From positions 1 through 24,640 of the forward strand of contig CAZJTL010000059.1 of the NCBI GenBank assembly GCA_964548905.1: DNA of 24,640 nucleotides. The letters are read 5' to 3'. Origin of the DNA: CAZJTL01 sp964548905 (GTDB lineage: Bacteria > Cyanobacteriota > Cyanobacteriia > Cyanobacteriales > Xenococcaceae). The notes under the pieces were generated by a model. It was not told where the DNA came from. It worked only from the letters and a program-made list of their open reading frames with translations, and searched no databases. The position numbers and the translations under genes were made by a program. Shown here in pieces: positions 14,507-22,496 of the stretch; within the stretch, counting starts at the first letter, position 1; each line of letters opens with the position of its first letter.

Positions 14507-15083
14507 TGGTACAATATTTTGCTAATTAGACTTGTTTGGGTAAATTTTGATTTATTGCTAACTTTATTGCTCGACATAATTGAACTGAACATTTAATTGT
14601 TTTCCTATTCACAAGCAAGCTTGTATTGATGATAAGTGGTTAATTATCTCCTTTTCATTCAAGACTTTTGCTTTCTAGTTATTAATAATAGTCAATCATG
14701 TCAAGGCTTTCAAGCTTAAGTGTATCTAGTAAATAATTAAGACATCATCAGTATTTGTACTGAATATAAATGCTAATAATAAAGCCGAAAAATACTTATT
14801 AATAAAGTTATTGTAAAGCATTTTATTTGTAAAATTTTCATATAACAATTAACTGATATATTGTTAATTTTTGTTTTAGTTTTTATCAAATTCTGACTAG
14901 TTACCTCTATAGTTCTACAGTTTTGGGTAGATTAGGAAATAGGAGCCACAAAAAGGCGATCGCATCCTGAGATGATTACTCGATAAAGGGAATATCTAAA
15001 ATATTGTCTAAGTTCTAGCAAGTGGTGATTTGTAGACAAGTATGATGATTTTTAGATAGCCGTAAAGAGTAAGGAGTGCGATC
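14507..15083. other. 577-bp intergenic region between divergent genes
   Basis: Strongly AT-rich with one HIP1 site (about 14958). I see no credible frame, RNA gene, terminator or repeat element. It must hold promoters for the kinase to the left and the operon to the right. Its length would allow a small RNA, but nothing in the sequence shows one. Confidence 0.5.
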
Positions 15084-15530
15084 GTGACTTCCATCCGAGA
15101 AGAAATGCCCGTTCTTGTGCGCCATGAAGGAGATTGGGTCGGTACTTATATAGTAGTCGATACCCAAGGAAAAATTCTTGATGAGTATAAATCTCACTTA
15201 ACCTGTGAATTTCCCAGCAATAGCCCCTATCCCTATTACCAAACCAATCGCTACACTTGGTCTGATGGCAAGAAAGAAGAGTACAAATTCCCTGGAACTT
15301 ATCGGGATAAAGCTTTATGGTTTGATACGGAACGGGTTGATGGTAAAGCTTGGGAAGTAGATGACTCCACAATTATTTTGCGCTTTTCCTATAAGGGAAT
15401 ACCAGAGATGAGTTTACATGAAATGATTCAAATTAGTCCCTGCAATAATTATCGCGCTCGTACCTGGCATTGGTTTAAAAATGGCAAACTCGATCGACGT
15501 ACTCTAATTCAAGAGGAACGGATGCAATAG
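15084..15530 (+). CDS. DUF3598-like (lipocalin-type) protein
   Basis: 148 residues with a GTG start, chosen because AAGGAG lies seven bases upstream and the frame then begins MTSIREEMPVLVRHEGDWVG. Alternating beta-strand patterns (GTYIVVDTQGKIL, YKFPGTYRDKALWFDTERV, STIILRFSYKGIP, NYRARTWHWFKNGKL) suggest a small beta-barrel of the lipocalin/FABP kind, and I believe it matches cyanobacterial DUF3598 proteins. No signal peptide. It heads three co-directional genes, with RidA-like 56 bp and the aldolase about 600 bp downstream. A ligand-binding or small-molecule-related role fits, but the function is not known. Confidence 0.6.
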   Translation: MTSIREEMPVLVRHEGDWVGTYIVVDTQGKILDEYKSHLTCEFPSNSPYPYYQTNRYTWSDGKKEEYKFPGTYRDKALWFDTERVDGKAWEVDDSTIILRFSYKGIPEMSLHEMIQISPCNNYRARTWHWFKNGKLDRRTLIQEERMQ

Positions 15531-15586
15531 AGTTCTTGTCTAAGTGCAATATCCGATCGCCATCGCCAATTTAGAGAAGATAAACT

Positions 15587-16045
15587 ATGAGCAATACTCG
15601 TGAAGTCATTATTCCCAAAGGAATGGAAATTTTATACGAAAAGTATCACTATTGTCCTGGCATTAAGGTAGGAAATACATTATATATTTCGGGACAAGTA
15701 GGACGGGATGAAAATTTACAGGTAGTAGAGGGAGTTGAAGCCCAATTCGTACAGACTTTTGAGAATGTCAAAAAAGTACTTTCAGCAGCAGGAGCTACTT
15801 TTGACGACGTGGTAGAAATGATTACCTATCATGTGACAGGAGTAAATCTCGGCAATTTGCAACCTCAGCCGTCTAATACTTCAGAGCAACAACAATTTAC
15901 TATTCCACACTTGTCACTGTTTATCCAAGTAAAAGATCGCTATTTCACTAATAAATTCCCTACTTGGACAGGCGTTGGTATAACTGCTTTATCTACACCA
16001 GGACTAATCGTAGAGATTAAGTGTACGGCTGTCCTTGGCATTTAA
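15587..16045 (+). CDS. RidA-family protein lacking the catalytic arginine
   Basis: 152 residues, slightly longer than the usual 125-130. The YjgF/RidA fold shows in VGNTLYISGQVGRDEN, TFENVKKVLSAAGATFDDVVEM and FPTWTGVGITALSTPGLIVEIKCTAV. In enamine/imine deaminases the FPAR motif carries the Arg (R105 in E. coli RidA) that binds the substrate carboxylate; here the aligned residue is Trp127. This places it with non-archetypal Rid subfamilies whose activity differs or is unknown. An extra segment (about 91-110, LQPQPSNTSEQQQF) widens the loop before it. AGAGAAG seven bases upstream supports the ATG. It follows the DUF3598-like gene and precedes the aldolase. Confidence 0.8.
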   Translation: MSNTREVIIPKGMEILYEKYHYCPGIKVGNTLYISGQVGRDENLQVVEGVEAQFVQTFENVKKVLSAAGATFDDVVEMITYHVTGVNLGNLQPQPSNTSEQQQFTIPHLSLFIQVKDRYFTNKFPTWTGVGITALSTPGLIVEIKCTAVLGI

Positions 16046-16132
16046 AGCCGCGATCGTGCCTAATAAGCAGTTTAAAAGATCTTGGAAATTGATTTGTGCG
16101 ATCGCGTTATCTTGGAAACTATATCAAATAAT

Positions 16133-16927
16133 ATGTTCAGACCTAATAGACTGAAGAAAATGCTCCAAACCGAATCCCATCCCATCGGTTGCTGGATTTT
16201 TTTTTCAGATAGTGACTCGATCGAACTTCTTTCTATGTGTGGATTCGATGCTTTTATCATCGACCACGAACACATCGCTACAGATATGCGCGTCCTAGTA
16301 GGGCAACTCCGCGCCGCCCAGGCAACAGATGTCACCTGCATTTTGCGCGTGCCTTCACACGATCCAGTCTATATCAAGCGAGCTTTGGACATGGGCGTAG
16401 AAGGTATACTCGTTCCGACCGTAGAATCAGCCGATGAAGCGCGAGCAATTGTCGCCGCAACCCGCTATCGACCTCATGGCGGACACCGAGGTGTTGGTTA
16501 TCCTGAGTGCCGAGCAGCCAACTGGGGTTTGGCAGAGCTAGAGTATCCCGCCAATTATCGGGAAAACCTACTTATAGCAGTTATCGTCGAAACCCGTCGG
16601 GGTTTTGAGAATGTTGGGCAAATTGCCGCAGTTGACGGTATCGATATGGTATTCTTAGGGCCAGGCGATCTTACGGCAGACATCGCAGACGATTTTGCTG
16701 GGCTGACCGAGTTTGGCACTTACAAGAATTCAGAACTTGACCGACTGATGGCGGAAGCTGAAGCGATAGTCCGCTCCAGTTCCGATTGTTGGCTTGGGGG
16801 TATCAGTCGCAATGCCGCAGGAAGTAGGGAACTGTTCGCTAAGGGCTATGATTTCGTAACACCTACTGCTGATGCCTGGTTGCTGTCCGATGCCGCGCGT
16901 TCGATTGTCACTGCCATGAGAGATTAA
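16133..16927 (+). CDS. HpcH/HpaI-family class II aldolase
   Basis: 264 residues from the ATG at 16133. A TTG at 16082 adds 17 residues with no support. The TIM-barrel family cleaves 2-keto-3-deoxy sugar acids, such as 2-dehydro-3-deoxyglucarate (GarL) or 4-hydroxy-2-oxo-heptanedioate, giving pyruvate and an aldehyde. Visible catalytic elements are the base His45 in IIDHEHI, Arg72 in LRVPSH, metal-binding Glu153 in VETRRG and Asp179 in GPGDLTADI. All are intact, so it should be active. GC content is far higher than in neighbours (60% over 16441-16500) and HIP1 sites are nearly absent, which suggests recent transfer. The substrate cannot be told from sequence. Confidence 0.85.
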   Translation: MFRPNRLKKMLQTESHPIGCWIFFSDSDSIELLSMCGFDAFIIDHEHIATDMRVLVGQLRAAQATDVTCILRVPSHDPVYIKRALDMGVEGILVPTVESADEARAIVAATRYRPHGGHRGVGYPECRAANWGLAELEYPANYRENLLIAVIVETRRGFENVGQIAAVDGIDMVFLGPGDLTADIADDFAGLTEFGTYKNSELDRLMAEAEAIVRSSSDCWLGGISRNAAGSRELFAKGYDFVTPTADAWLLSDAARSIVTAMRD

Positions 16928-16989
16928 AAACTTACGTTCTCAAATTGGAGAGGCGTTCAATGGCTTAGAGAAGCCTACACCCCACACCC
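16928..16989. other. Short gap between the aldolase and the mobile element
   Basis: Contains CACCCCACACCCC next to the left inverted repeat. No terminator is seen after the aldolase stop. Confidence 0.3.
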
Positions 16990-17219
16990 CATTGGTGTCA
17001 ACTTAGAGTATTAGCCCAAATGTCAAGCGATCGAGAAGCAACCTGCCTATGTCGTTTGCGTTGGGCTTTAACCAGTCCAAAAGATTTGTGATGGAGAACT
17101 AAAAAAGGAAGTTTCGCTTTTTCTCCATTGGCATGACCACTGAATGCTCTATTTTCCAAACTAAAGCTTTTTCCAAAATCTGTTGACTTTTAAAGGTTTT
17201 CTTTAAGTTGACACCAATG
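16990..17219 (-). mobile_element. Decayed 230-bp insertion-sequence remnant with perfect terminal inverted repeats
   Basis: The ends are CATTGGTGTCAACTTA (16990-17005) and its exact reverse complement (17204-17219); pairing extends three more bases inward with one mismatch. On the minus strand an open frame without a start runs from 17189 to the TGA at 16998-17000, inside the repeat: 63 residues, basic, with SLENRAFSGHANGEKAK, FLVLHHKSFG and VKAQRKRHRQV. A basic frame ending inside the terminal repeat is the usual layout of a transposase 3' end, so I read this as an internally deleted copy. The family was not identified and no target duplication is seen. Confidence 0.6.
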
Positions 17220-17238
17220 AATCCCTAGTCCCTTTTTA

Positions 17239-18174
17239 TTAAGCATTCTGACGATACCAGTCAATCGTATTTTTTAAACCTTGTTTGAATTCAACTTCAG
17301 CAACAAAACCAAATTTTTCTTTTGCTCTAGTAGTATCTAAGCAGCGACGGGGTTGACCGTTGGGTTTGTCGGTTTCCCAGACAATTTCACCTTTAAATTC
17401 CATTAATTCGCAAATTGATTCTACTAAATCCTTAATGGAGATTTCGTAGTTAGTTCCTAAATTAACTGGTTCGGATTCTTCGTATTTTTGCGTTGCCATG
17501 ACGATTCCTCTCGCTGCGTCGGTAGAATAGAGGAATTCGCGGGTAGGAGAACCATCGCCCCAAACTGGTAGCTGTTTATCACCTCTTTGTTGGGCTTCGT
17601 GTACCTTTCTGATTAAAGCGGGAATCACATGGGAACTATTGGGATTAAAATTATCTTCTGGGCCGTATAGGTTAACTGGCAATAGGTAAATACCATTAAA
17701 GCCATACTGTTGGCGATAAGATTGCAACTGTACCAACAGAGCTTTCTTGGCAACACCATAAGGAGCGTTAGTTTCTTCTGGATAGCCATTCCACAGGTCA
17801 TCTTCTCGAAATGGCACGGGTGTAAACTTAGGATAAGCGCAAATCGTACCCACGCAGGCAAACTTTTCTACTCCTGCTTGATAGGCTGCGTGAATTAGTT
17901 GAGCGCCCATCATTAGGTTGTCATAAAATAATTCTGCTGGCTTCTCGCGATTTAAGCCAATACCGCCAACGTGTGCTGCTAGGTGAATAACCACATCTTG
18001 ATTAGCAACTGCTTTTTGGCAATTTTCTAGAGAACGTAAATCGAGATCGCGCGATCGAGGGGTGGTAATTTTATCTAGGTTTGCTCCAGCTTCGATCAGC
18101 CGTTCGACTACTTGTTTGCCTAAAAATCCAGCTCCACCAGTAACTAGAATTCTTTTATCGCTTAGGTTTAACAT
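17239..18174 (-). CDS. fcl: GDP-L-fucose synthase
   Basis: 311 residues, usual family length. It converts GDP-4-keto-6-deoxymannose into GDP-L-fucose by 3,5-epimerisation and NADPH reduction. The extended short-chain dehydrogenase fold shows GGAGFLGK (13-20) for nucleotide binding, GTICAYP (109-115), and the catalytic Tyr139-x3-Lys143 in APYGVAKKALL, followed by LLPVNLYGPEDNF, a family block. The ATG at 18174 begins MLNLSDKRILVTGGAG. It lies 234 bp downstream of gmd, whose product is its substrate, in the same direction. The gap contains a short repeat tract, so separate promoters are possible. Confidence 0.93.
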   Translation of the reverse strand: MLNLSDKRILVTGGAGFLGKQVVERLIEAGANLDKITTPRSRDLDLRSLENCQKAVANQDVVIHLAAHVGGIGLNREKPAELFYDNLMMGAQLIHAAYQAGVEKFACVGTICAYPKFTPVPFREDDLWNGYPEETNAPYGVAKKALLVQLQSYRQQYGFNGIYLLPVNLYGPEDNFNPNSSHVIPALIRKVHEAQQRGDKQLPVWGDGSPTREFLYSTDAARGIVMATQKYEESEPVNLGTNYEISIKDLVESICELMEFKGEIVWETDKPNGQPRRCLDTTRAKEKFGFVAEVEFKQGLKNTIDWYRQNA

Positions 18175-18365
18175 CTTCTATTTAAATTTTTAGTTGTCCT
18201 GTTTGTGCCAAATTTGGAAGCGATTGAGAAATGCTAGAGCTTCGCGATCGCAGATGGCTTTTTTTGTAATTAATTAAGTAATATATAGCGATTCGATCGA
18301 GTACTGCTATAACTTCGCTTGAATTCTAAAAGTTTGCTAATGGCTAATTCTCAGAAGAAAGGTGA

Positions 18366-18405
18366 CAGGGGCTATTCCCTAACCCCTAGCCCCTAATCCC
18401 TATTA
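18366..18405. repeat. Short heptamer tract (CCCTAAC/CCCTAAT)
   Basis: CCCTAACCCCTAGCCCCTAATCCC sits just past the 3' end of gmd, between gmd and fcl. The rest of the gap has HIP1 sites and no gene. Confidence 0.5.
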
Positions 18406-18408
18406 ACG

Positions 18409-19491
18409 TTAATCTACCATACTAGCTAGATGTTGACGAATGTAGGCGTTATCGTAAACTAGTGGCTCGACAGCAGCACCGCGAGGAGAAGGAATCCCCA
18501 GAGCAGCTAAGTCAGCATCGATCATTAATTGCACCAGTTCTTCAAAAGTAACGGATGGTTCCCAACCCAAATTTTGCTTGGCTTTGGCTGGATCGCCAAT
18601 TAGTAAATCGACTTCAGCAGGGCGCAAATAGCGAGCATCGAAAGAAACGTAGTCATTCCAGTTGAGGTTGACGTAGTTAAAAGCAATATCAAGAAACTCT
18701 TTAATTGAGTGGGTTTCTCCAGTCGCAACCACGTAATCGTCTGGTTTATCTTGTTGCAGCATCAGCCACATCGCTCTTACATAGTCTTTAGCGTAGCCCC
18801 AATCTCGCTTAGAATCAAGATTTCCTAAGTAGAGTTTTTCTTGTTTCTTAGCAACAATACGAGCGATTGCTCTGGTAATTTTTCGAGTAACGAAGGTTTC
18901 ACCACGACGAGGCGATTCGTGGTTAAATAGAATACCATTACAAGCAAACAGATTGTACGATTCTCGATAGTTTACTGTTTGCCAGTGAGCGTATACTTTA
19001 GCGCAAGCGTAGGGACTGCGAGGATAAAAAGGAGTCGTCTCTTTTTGAGGTACTTCTTGTACCAAGCCAAACATTTCTGAAGATCCAGCTTGGTAAAATC
19101 TTACTTCAATGCCAGTACGTTTTTGGTAATCTCTGATCGCTTCCAACAGACGCAGCGTCCCCATACCAACTGCATCTACTGTATATTCAGGAGAATCAAA
19201 ACTAACTCTAACGTGAGATTGAGCGCCTAGATTATAAATTTCAACTGGTTGGACTTCTTCGAGAATACGACGTAAGGTAGTACCATCAGTCAAATCGCCA
19301 TAATGTAGAAATAAACGGGCTTTTTCGTTGTGGGGGTCTACATAAATGTGATCGATTCTGTCAGTATTAAAGGTAGAAGTACGACGAATGATGCCATGTA
19401 CTTCATAACCCTTCTCTAACAAAAATTCACTCAAATAAGAACCGTCTTGACCGGTAATGCCAGTAATCAGCGCTCTTTTGGTTTGGGTCAT
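18409..19491 (-). CDS. gmd: GDP-mannose 4,6-dehydratase
   Basis: 360 residues, family length. It dehydrates GDP-D-mannose to GDP-4-keto-6-deoxy-D-mannose, the first step to GDP-L-fucose and related deoxysugars. Present are the NADP-binding GITGQDGSYL (11-20), HGIIRRTSTFNTDRID, the active-site region AGSSEMFG (135-142) and the catalytic Tyr161-x3-Lys165 in SPYACAKVYAHW, then NHESPRRGETFVTRKI. All are intact. It sits upstream of fcl and downstream of a sugar transferase, on the same strand, in a fucose-type polysaccharide locus. Confidence 0.95.
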   Translation of the reverse strand: MTQTKRALITGITGQDGSYLSEFLLEKGYEVHGIIRRTSTFNTDRIDHIYVDPHNEKARLFLHYGDLTDGTTLRRILEEVQPVEIYNLGAQSHVRVSFDSPEYTVDAVGMGTLRLLEAIRDYQKRTGIEVRFYQAGSSEMFGLVQEVPQKETTPFYPRSPYACAKVYAHWQTVNYRESYNLFACNGILFNHESPRRGETFVTRKITRAIARIVAKKQEKLYLGNLDSKRDWGYAKDYVRAMWLMLQQDKPDDYVVATGETHSIKEFLDIAFNYVNLNWNDYVSFDARYLRPAEVDLLIGDPAKAKQNLGWEPSVTFEELVQLMIDADLAALGIPSPRGAAVEPLVYDNAYIRQHLASMVD

Positions 19492-19769
19492 ATTCTATTT
19501 TCTCTTTTTGTAAATTTAGCAATATATGCGCCAAACACTCTAGTGGCATCAAAATACTACCAGAGGTAACTTTTAATTTGTGTAAAACTCCTCCCAAATT
19601 AACCTAAAAATCTGCTAATTGAAAGAGTATCCTGGCTTAAATCTGTCCGCAAAGGTTTCATTTGAGAACAGATTTTTCTAAATATCTCAAGCCAATTTTT
19701 GACAAGAATAAGACATCTGAATTACTTAATAGTATTGCCTGCTACCTCGATCGAGTTGGCTGGTTGGAT

Positions 19770-20546
19770 TTAATAAGCGCCATTATTGCGAGGAAAAATG
19801 ACTACGCCAATTGTCTTAATCGCGATCGACAAATCCATCAGCCAATTATGATTTTTAGCGTAGTAAACGTCAATTTGCACTCTCTGAGGATAGGGAATAT
19901 CATTGCGCCCAGATACTTGCCACAATCCAGTAATTCCTGGTCTAATAGTTAAAACCTTATCGATACGATTGCCATATTTATATAACTCTTCTGGAACTAA
20001 GGGACGAGGACCAACAACGCTCATATCCCCCATCAATACATTCCAGAACTGAGGAAATTCATCCAAACTGGTATGACGTAAAAAATTACCAATCCAGGTA
20101 ATTCTCGGGTCTTTTTTCAGCTTAAAATCCTGCTCAAATTCTTGTCTCATTTGTGGAGAATTGGCAATCATTTCATCCAGCATGGCATCAGCATTATTAA
20201 CCATGGTTCTAAATTTTATGCACTTGAAAGGCTGGAAATTTTTACCCACCCTCTGCTGTACGTAAAAAATTGGACCTGGAGAACTGACTGCAATTAATAC
20301 TGCTAAGAGCAGATATACAGGAGAAAAGAAAATTAGAACTAATAAAGAAAAAACAACGTCAAACAGACGTTTAGTAAAATTTCCGTCGATCCCACGCAAA
20401 GATACATTTCTTGGTTTATTTGGCGAGTTTAGCAGTTGAGCTTGCTCGACGCAGGCGACAGAATTTCTGCCAACAGAACGTTGAGCTCCTCGTTTCATGA
20501 ACCCTTGCAAGAACTTGACGGAGACAAGTTGGCTATTGATAGTCAT
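19770..20546 (-). CDS. Undecaprenyl-phosphate sugar transferase (WbaP/ExoY type)
   Basis: 258 residues. The N-terminal 55 or so are variable. A membrane helix (about 61-87) leads into the catalytic cytoplasmic domain: SSPGPIFYVQQRVGKNFQPF, KFRTM (111-115), the Asp-Glu pair D162-E163 in TSLDEFPQFWNVL, MSVVGPRPLVPEEL, and RPGITGLWQVSGRND. These are the hallmarks of bacterial sugar transferases that move a sugar-1-phosphate onto undecaprenyl phosphate, starting repeat-unit synthesis. Many relatives have extra N-terminal helices (full PssY/WbaP form), absent here; this is the short ExoY-like form. It lies between the glycosyltransferase and gmd. The sugar is not told by sequence. Confidence 0.88.
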   Translation of the reverse strand: MTINSQLVSVKFLQGFMKRGAQRSVGRNSVACVEQAQLLNSPNKPRNVSLRGIDGNFTKRLFDVVFSLLVLIFFSPVYLLLAVLIAVSSPGPIFYVQQRVGKNFQPFKCIKFRTMVNNADAMLDEMIANSPQMRQEFEQDFKLKKDPRITWIGNFLRHTSLDEFPQFWNVLMGDMSVVGPRPLVPEELYKYGNRIDKVLTIRPGITGLWQVSGRNDIPYPQRVQIDVYYAKNHNWLMDLSIAIKTIGVVIFPRNNGAY

Positions 20547-20626
20547 CTTACTCCTTCACATCACACCACAATATCCCGATCCTAAAGCTTGAAAACCAAA
20601 TTGTGCAGAAAAGTCTGTCAAAAAAA

Positions 20627-21784
20627 TTATGGTTTAAGCTGAGAATCTCCTATCTTAGCGTTTTGACAACAGCTTTCAAGGAAATTCAAATATGACTCCT
20701 GAAAAATTTTCGGGCTAAATTTAACAGCTTGCAAAAGACAATTTTGAGGATCGATTGTACCTTGAATTTCTGCAAAATTTTGGACAGCTTTAACTATAGC
20801 TGTTGATTCTTGCGAAGAAAAGAGTAAACCTGTCCCCTGTTTGGCATCTTCTCGAATATCTTTTACTGTTTCTGTCGCGCCACCTCCTCTGTAAGCAATG
20901 ACTGGAGTACCGCTAGCTTGCGCTTCTACTAAAGCAATGCCAAAGTCTTCACAAGCAGCATAAACAAATGCTTTAGCTCTACTCATGTATTTTTCTACTA
21001 CATTATGGGGTTGAAAACCTAAAACCTCCACGTTAGATTTTGCTAGCTGACGAATTTGTTTTAATTGCGGTCCGTCGCCAATAACTACTAATGGTTTTCC
21101 TAGTTGATTAAAGGCTTCAACGATCGCAGTGACTTTTTTGTAACTGACTAGACGAGATACCGTCAAATAAAAATCTTCTTTTTGGGAATTGAAAGAAAAG
21201 CGATCGATGTTGACGGGAGGATAAATTACTTTTGCTTCTCGTCGGTAACACCGCCAAATTCTTTTGGCGATATGTTGGGAGTTGGCAATAAAATAGTCAA
21301 CTCGATTGGCAGAAATTACATCCCATTCTCTTAGTCTATGCAATAAGTAGCGCGTAAGACTACTGGTAATTCCTGTGCCCAAACGACTAGCATCTAAATA
21401 ATCAAAGGTTAAATCCCAAGCGTAGCGCATCGGCGAATGACAATAGCAAATATGTAGCTGATGCGGACTGGTAAGCACTCCTTTGGCAACTGCATGAGAC
21501 GAAGAAAGAATGACATCGTATTCTCTTAAATCTAGCTGTTCGATCGCCAGAGGTAAAAGAGGTAAATATTTTTGAACTCCGTTAATTGCTAGGGGAAAGT
21601 TTTGTAAGAAGGTAGTTCCGATCGCACGTCCATATAAATAGCTTTCTGGATTAGTAGATTCAAAATCAATCAGAGCATAAAGATCGGCATCGATATGTTT
21701 GAGTATTTCTTTAACTACTAACTCCGAGCCTCCTGTTGCTTTAGGAGTGAGCCATTCATGAACTAGAGCATATTTCAAGGACAC
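20627..21784 (-). CDS. GT4-family glycosyltransferase
   Basis: 385 residues, soluble GT-B fold. The N-terminal acceptor half begins with YALVHEWLTPKATGGSELVV (4-23), with the Gly-Gly loop near residue 18. The C-terminal donor half has LTVSRLVSYKK (207-217), VVIGDGPQ, and EDFGIALVEAQASGTPVIAY (279-298), the EX7E signature of retaining GT4 enzymes. The first block and CYCHSPMRYAWD are common in mannosyl-type transferases of polysaccharide loci (WbaZ-like), but the donor is not proven. It heads the four-gene minus-strand cluster with the sugar transferase 80 bp behind, so it likely adds the second sugar of the unit. Confidence 0.88.
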   Translation of the reverse strand: MSLKYALVHEWLTPKATGGSELVVKEILKHIDADLYALIDFESTNPESYLYGRAIGTTFLQNFPLAINGVQKYLPLLPLAIEQLDLREYDVILSSSHAVAKGVLTSPHQLHICYCHSPMRYAWDLTFDYLDASRLGTGITSSLTRYLLHRLREWDVISANRVDYFIANSQHIAKRIWRCYRREAKVIYPPVNIDRFSFNSQKEDFYLTVSRLVSYKKVTAIVEAFNQLGKPLVVIGDGPQLKQIRQLAKSNVEVLGFQPHNVVEKYMSRAKAFVYAACEDFGIALVEAQASGTPVIAYRGGGATETVKDIREDAKQGTGLLFSSQESTAIVKAVQNFAEIQGTIDPQNCLLQAVKFSPKIFQESYLNFLESCCQNAKIGDSQLKP

Positions 21785-21839
21785 AAGTTTGGATTAGATT
21801 TAGTCTACTGTCTAGATTTTGATTTTACCTCTATTGTCG

Positions 21840-21930
21840 AAAGAAGGCAGAAGGACGACGGGTAAACAAATCTGAGGAAACCTCAGATTTTCCCGTCTCC
21901 AGAAGGCAGAAGTTTTTACTTCCTACTTCC
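21840..21930. repeat. Heptamer tract (GAAGGCA) interrupted by an imperfect hairpin
   Basis: AGAAGGCAGAAGG, then a hairpin at 21857-21897, then AGAAGGCAGAAG and TACTTCCTACTTCC. The hairpin has an outer 6-bp stem (GACGGG with CCCGTC) and an inner 10-bp stem (AAATCTGAGG with CCTCAGATTT, AAA loop) with a five-to-one bulge. Like the element at 1091-1131 it sits inside the same kind of repeat. It lies upstream of the glycosyltransferase start and 3' of nothing on the plus strand. Confidence 0.65.
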
Positions 21931-22065
21931 TCATCGCTAAGGACATTTCCCGTTGGGTTAAAAGGAAGTATAACCACCAAAGGCTTAGCAGCGTAAAAAT
22001 AAACAGTTAAAAGCTACCAGCTATCCTAATTATAAGTGGGCGAGTAAAACAAAATTAACAGCTAT

Positions 22066-22389
22066 TTACTTTTTGGAACTATGACCTTGCACACCTCGAT
22101 CGTGACCTACTTCTCTATTGTTATTGTTAGAGTTTATTGGTTTAACTTTACTATTGGTTGAATTTTCCTGAGAAGTATTTAGCTCAGTTACTGGTTCTCT
22201 TCTTTTAATTGCTCCTTTTCCTGGATTATTAAAATTAAATTGGTTAATCGTTTGATTAATTTGATTGTTGTCACCTTGAATGAAAGCATCTTGAGTACCT
22301 TCTTGCACTGTCTGGGAATCAGCAGGGAGGCTGATTAAGCTTGAAGCAACAACACTTAAACCAGTAAAAATAGCAACTTTACTCAACAT
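22066..22389 (-). CDS. Small secreted hypothetical protein
   Basis: 107 residues from the ATG at 22389, which lies behind GAGGAAA; a TTG four codons upstream overlaps this ribosome-binding site and is not used. Residues 1 to about 28 look like a signal peptide (MLSKVAIFTGLSVVASSLIS then LPADSQ). The mature part has a polar segment, FIQGDNNQINQTINQFNF, resembling short Asn/Gln repeats of beta-structured surface proteins, then a disordered basic Asn-rich tail ending GHSSKK. I recognise no family. It is probably periplasmic or exported, and lies alone between the polysaccharide cluster and ycf35. Confidence 0.55.
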   Translation of the reverse strand: MLSKVAIFTGLSVVASSLISLPADSQTVQEGTQDAFIQGDNNQINQTINQFNFNNPGKGAIKRREPVTELNTSQENSTNSKVKPINSNNNNREVGHDRGVQGHSSKK

Positions 22390-22496
22390 ATTTTTCCTCA
22401 ATAAAACTCAAGTAAACATTAGATAAAAAGACAAGCATTTGAGAGTTTTAATTGTCCCAATGTATATTAAAAAACAATTAATTATTTAGAATAACA

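Noticed and set aside
14507..15083. Long gap searched for a small RNA or tRNA
   Set aside because: No cloverleaf, conserved stem or terminator could be seen by eye.
15052..15372. 106-residue minus-strand frame opposite the DUF3598-like gene
   Set aside because: Antisense shadow; the plus-strand frame has a ribosome-binding site, start and beta-strand pattern.
16072..16437. Frames opposite and overlapping the aldolase start (16072-16341 minus, 16237-16437 plus)
   Set aside because: Shadows of a GC-richer gene whose catalytic residues are all in the 16133 frame.
19662..19952. 96-residue plus-strand frame
   Set aside because: Mostly antisense to the 3' end of the sugar transferase, no recognisable features.
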